Shown piece after piece: positions 62,621-64,000 of a DNA stretch of 64,000 nucleotides (within the stretch, counting starts at the first letter, position 1; every line of letters begins with the position of its first letter). Origin of the DNA: Saxibacter everestensis (GTDB lineage: Bacteria > Actinomycetota > Actinomycetes > Actinomycetales > Brevibacteriaceae). The position numbers were made by a program, and so were the translations under genes. Below the pieces are notes generated by a model, which saw nothing but the letters and a program-made list of their open reading frames with translations, was not told the origin of the DNA and did not search any database. Where the stretch lies: contig NZ_CP090958.1 in assembly GCF_025787225.1 (NCBI RefSeq), positions 3,210,550-3,274,549 on the forward strand, written 5' to 3'.

Positions 62621-63289
62621 CTACGAATCCGCATCCGTCGAATAGTTCTCCAGCCGTTCCATCGTTTCGCTGCGCGCGTGCGTGATGTGGTCGCGTAGCG
62701 CTTTCGCAGCCGCCGCCGGGTCCCGACTGTGCAGCGCGTCGACGATCAGGTGGTGTTCTTTGGCCGATCGTTCGTGGTGAGTGACGACGCTCATCGACTG
62801 ATACGGGATGCTTTCCCACAGCCGGTTGATGAACTCAAGCATCAGCCCGGCGCCGGCCACCCGGTAGATGCGCTTGTGCAACACAGCGTTGAGCTCGGGC
62901 AGATCGCTGTAGCGCGCCTCCGAGCACGCCGCATCGAAGTCCTGCAGGGCCTGATCGATACCCGCCAGGTCATCGTCGGTCATCTTCGCGGCCGCAAGCT
63001 CGATGGCATAGGGCTCCAGCAATAGCCTTAGCCGGTACACCTCTTCGGCCCGCGCCCGAGAGTACTCGGTGATCCAGGTGCCCCGATTCGAGTCCTGATG
63101 CACCAGCCCCTGACTCGCCAGTAACCGAAGCGCCTCCCGCACCGGAGTAAGGCTCATGCCCAGGTCGGACGCCAGTTCCGTCAGTGTGACCCGCTGACCG
63201 GGCTCCAATCGCCGGTCCAAGATGGCTTCGCGCAGGGCGTCATATGCGGCCTCGCTCTTGGTGCGCACGACCATCGGTTTCAACGTCAT
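62621..63289 (-). CDS. GntR family transcriptional regulator (FadR/FCD subfamily)
   Basis: A 222-residue GntR regulator. The winged HTH spans about residues 8-75 (AYDALREAILDRRLEPGQRV, TLTELASDLGMSLTPVREAL, LRLLASQGLVHQDSNRG). The FCD effector domain includes VYRLRLLLEPYAIELAAAKM and a C-terminal HHLIVDALHSRDPAAAAKAL with metal-binding histidines. FCD regulators sense carboxylates. ATG at 63289 with AGGA 7 nt upstream. It is divergent from the alpha/beta hydrolase; an ATGATCAT palindrome at about 63325-63332 lies between. Confidence 0.9.
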   Translation of the reverse strand: MTLKPMVVRTKSEAAYDALREAILDRRLEPGQRVTLTELASDLGMSLTPVREALRLLASQGLVHQDSNRGTWITEYSRARAEEVYRLRLLLEPYAIELAAAKMTDDDLAGIDQALQDFDAACSEARYSDLPELNAVLHKRIYRVAGAGLMLEFINRLWESIPYQSMSVVTHHERSAKEHHLIVDALHSRDPAAAAKALRDHITHARSETMERLENYSTDADS

Positions 63290-63413
63290 GGCAACATCCT
63301 AGGCTTCGGCCAACACCACTTGGCTCATGATCATAATTCATCATTGACATTTTATAAATAGAGGGAGGATGATCCCTTTTAAGCGAACTTCCAACGGCGG
63401 AGGGCAGCGAACG
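63290..63413. promoter_or_regulatory. GntR/hydrolase divergent promoter region
   Basis: A 124-bp AT-rich gap with an ATGATCAT palindrome (about 63325-63332), a nearby ATCAT half-site and TATAAA. A probable GntR operator controls both directions; precise start sites cannot be fixed. Confidence 0.35.
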
Positions 63414-64000
63414 GTGGCATTTACGCCAGACACCTGGAGTGACCAAGGTGGTCGCACGGCGATCTACGCCTTGCCTAGCGACCAGCGATTCTCGTATTGC
63501 CTGTTCCACCCCCAGCACGCCGAGCCGCCTCGAGGCCTACTCGTCGCTATCCATGGCACCGAACGCGATGTCATCGGCACCCGCGAGGCATTCATCCCGT
63601 TTGCTGCCGCCAATAACCTTGTGATCCTGGCTCCGCTGTTTCCGGCCGGGATCCAGGCGGCCGACGACGTCGACGGGTACAAGCTGTTGCAGGCCGGGCT
63701 CCCCCGCTACGATCAGCTGCTGCTGAGCATGGTCGACGAGGCCGGACGACGACTGAGGCTGCCACGGTCCGACATCTACCTGTGCGGGTTTTCCGGCGGC
63801 GCTCAGTTCGCGCATCGGTTTCTCTACCTGCATTCCGATCGCGTCGCCGCGGTCAGCATCGCGGCTCCGGGCCGGATCACGCCGCTCGACGACAGCGCGG
63901 ACTGGTGGCACGGCACCGGCAATATCGCCGTACTGTTCGGTCAAGTCATCGACCGGGCCCGAATCCGCGACGTCGTGACGCATGTCGTCGTCGGCGCCGA
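63414..64000 (+). CDS. Alpha/beta hydrolase, 3'-truncated by window edge
   Basis: An open frame with no stop before the edge, 195 residues visible. From GTG 63414 (GGAGGG upstream) it reads VAFTPDTWSDQGGRTAIYAL, then GLLVAIHGTERDVIGTREAF (oxyanion-side HG), FAAANNLVILAPLFPAG, and LYLCGFSGGAQFAHRFLYL-type text where GFSGGAQ is the nucleophile elbow. The strand order fits a PHB-depolymerase/poly-3-hydroxyalkanoate-type or dienelactone-type hydrolase. The acid and histidine lie beyond the window. It is divergent from GntR, which likely controls it. Confidence 0.75.
   Translation, partial: MAFTPDTWSDQGGRTAIYALPSDQRFSYCLFHPQHAEPPRGLLVAIHGTERDVIGTREAFIPFAAANNLVILAPLFPAGIQAADDVDGYKLLQAGLPRYDQLLLSMVDEAGRRLRLPRSDIYLCGFSGGAQFAHRFLYLHSDRVAAVSIAAPGRITPLDDSADWWHGTGNIAVLFGQVIDRARIRDVVTHVVVGA

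Overview
This 64 kb window is high-GC bacterial chromosome and most likely comes from an actinobacterium (Actinomycetota, probably Micrococcales). The reasons are the single-polypeptide pyruvate dehydrogenase E1 (AceE), frequent GTG starts, many 1-4 nt stop/start overlaps, a sugar ABC importer with no ATPase of its own, and the mix of ROK, DeoR, IclR and GntR regulators. Genus cannot be fixed by reading alone. I see no tRNA, rRNA, integrase, transposase, phage module or CRISPR array. The window is metabolic and catabolic chromosome, interrupted by small structured repeats.

Left part (1-10.7 kb): a LysR regulator cut by the left edge, a DedA-HutD pair, a PadR regulator fused to a GyrI-like sensor domain with a 42-bp palindrome over its start codon, aceE, a Bcp-type peroxiredoxin, a CPBP membrane protease, and an MFS (MHS family) transporter followed by an M20 deacylase.

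Ureide/glyoxylate block (10.7-24.7 kb): the minus-strand operon hyi-glxR-gcl-glxK-allB converts allantoin to allantoate and glyoxylate to glycerate phosphate. A second minus-strand operon, malic enzyme-malate synthase-HpcH/DUF6986 lyase-allE, removes ureidoglycine nitrogen and sends glyoxylate through malate to pyruvate. A divergent IclR regulator sits beside it. Both operon promoters carry a similar 15-bp TTYC-N7-GGAW box over the -10, suggesting shared control by that IclR protein. Between the two operons lies a 1.28 kb insert: an AbiEi/DUF559 nuclease-like gene bracketed by two 95-bp direct repeats. Each repeat has its own inverted ends and a compensated base pair in the terminal stem.

Glycerol block (24.7-32 kb): MFS transporter, FGGY (glycerol-type) kinase, GlpD, an alkyl-DHAP-synthase-like FAD protein, a GlpP-type antiterminator and an ABM monooxygenase. 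The leader holds a hairpin plus a U-rich stretch and a second hairpin covering the ribosome binding site. Small SRPBCC and NAD(P)-binding genes follow.

Sugar block (33.5-40.1 kb): a DeoR-GH4 phospho-glycosidase operon is divergent from PfkB kinase-binding lipoprotein-two permeases. An ArsR-SRPBCC pair follows at 40.2-41.1 kb. Peptide/amino-sugar-like block (41-51.2 kb): ROK kinase, fused DppD-DppF ATPase, DppC, DppB, DppA, divergent from ROK regulator, M81 (MlrC) metallopeptidase and CutC. Its substrate is not obvious, and it is a good candidate for an undescribed catabolic route. Amine block (51.3-64 kb): TetR, APC permease, YtcJ-type amidohydrolase, and a Pot-like ABC operon (XRE-cupin regulator, binding protein, two permeases, ATPase, PuuB-like FAD oxidase). 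It is followed by a ketopantoate-reductase-family gene, a GntR regulator and an alpha/beta hydrolase cut by the right edge. A family of long hairpin repeats sits at three gene junctions (about 24.7, 32.1 and 51.2 kb).
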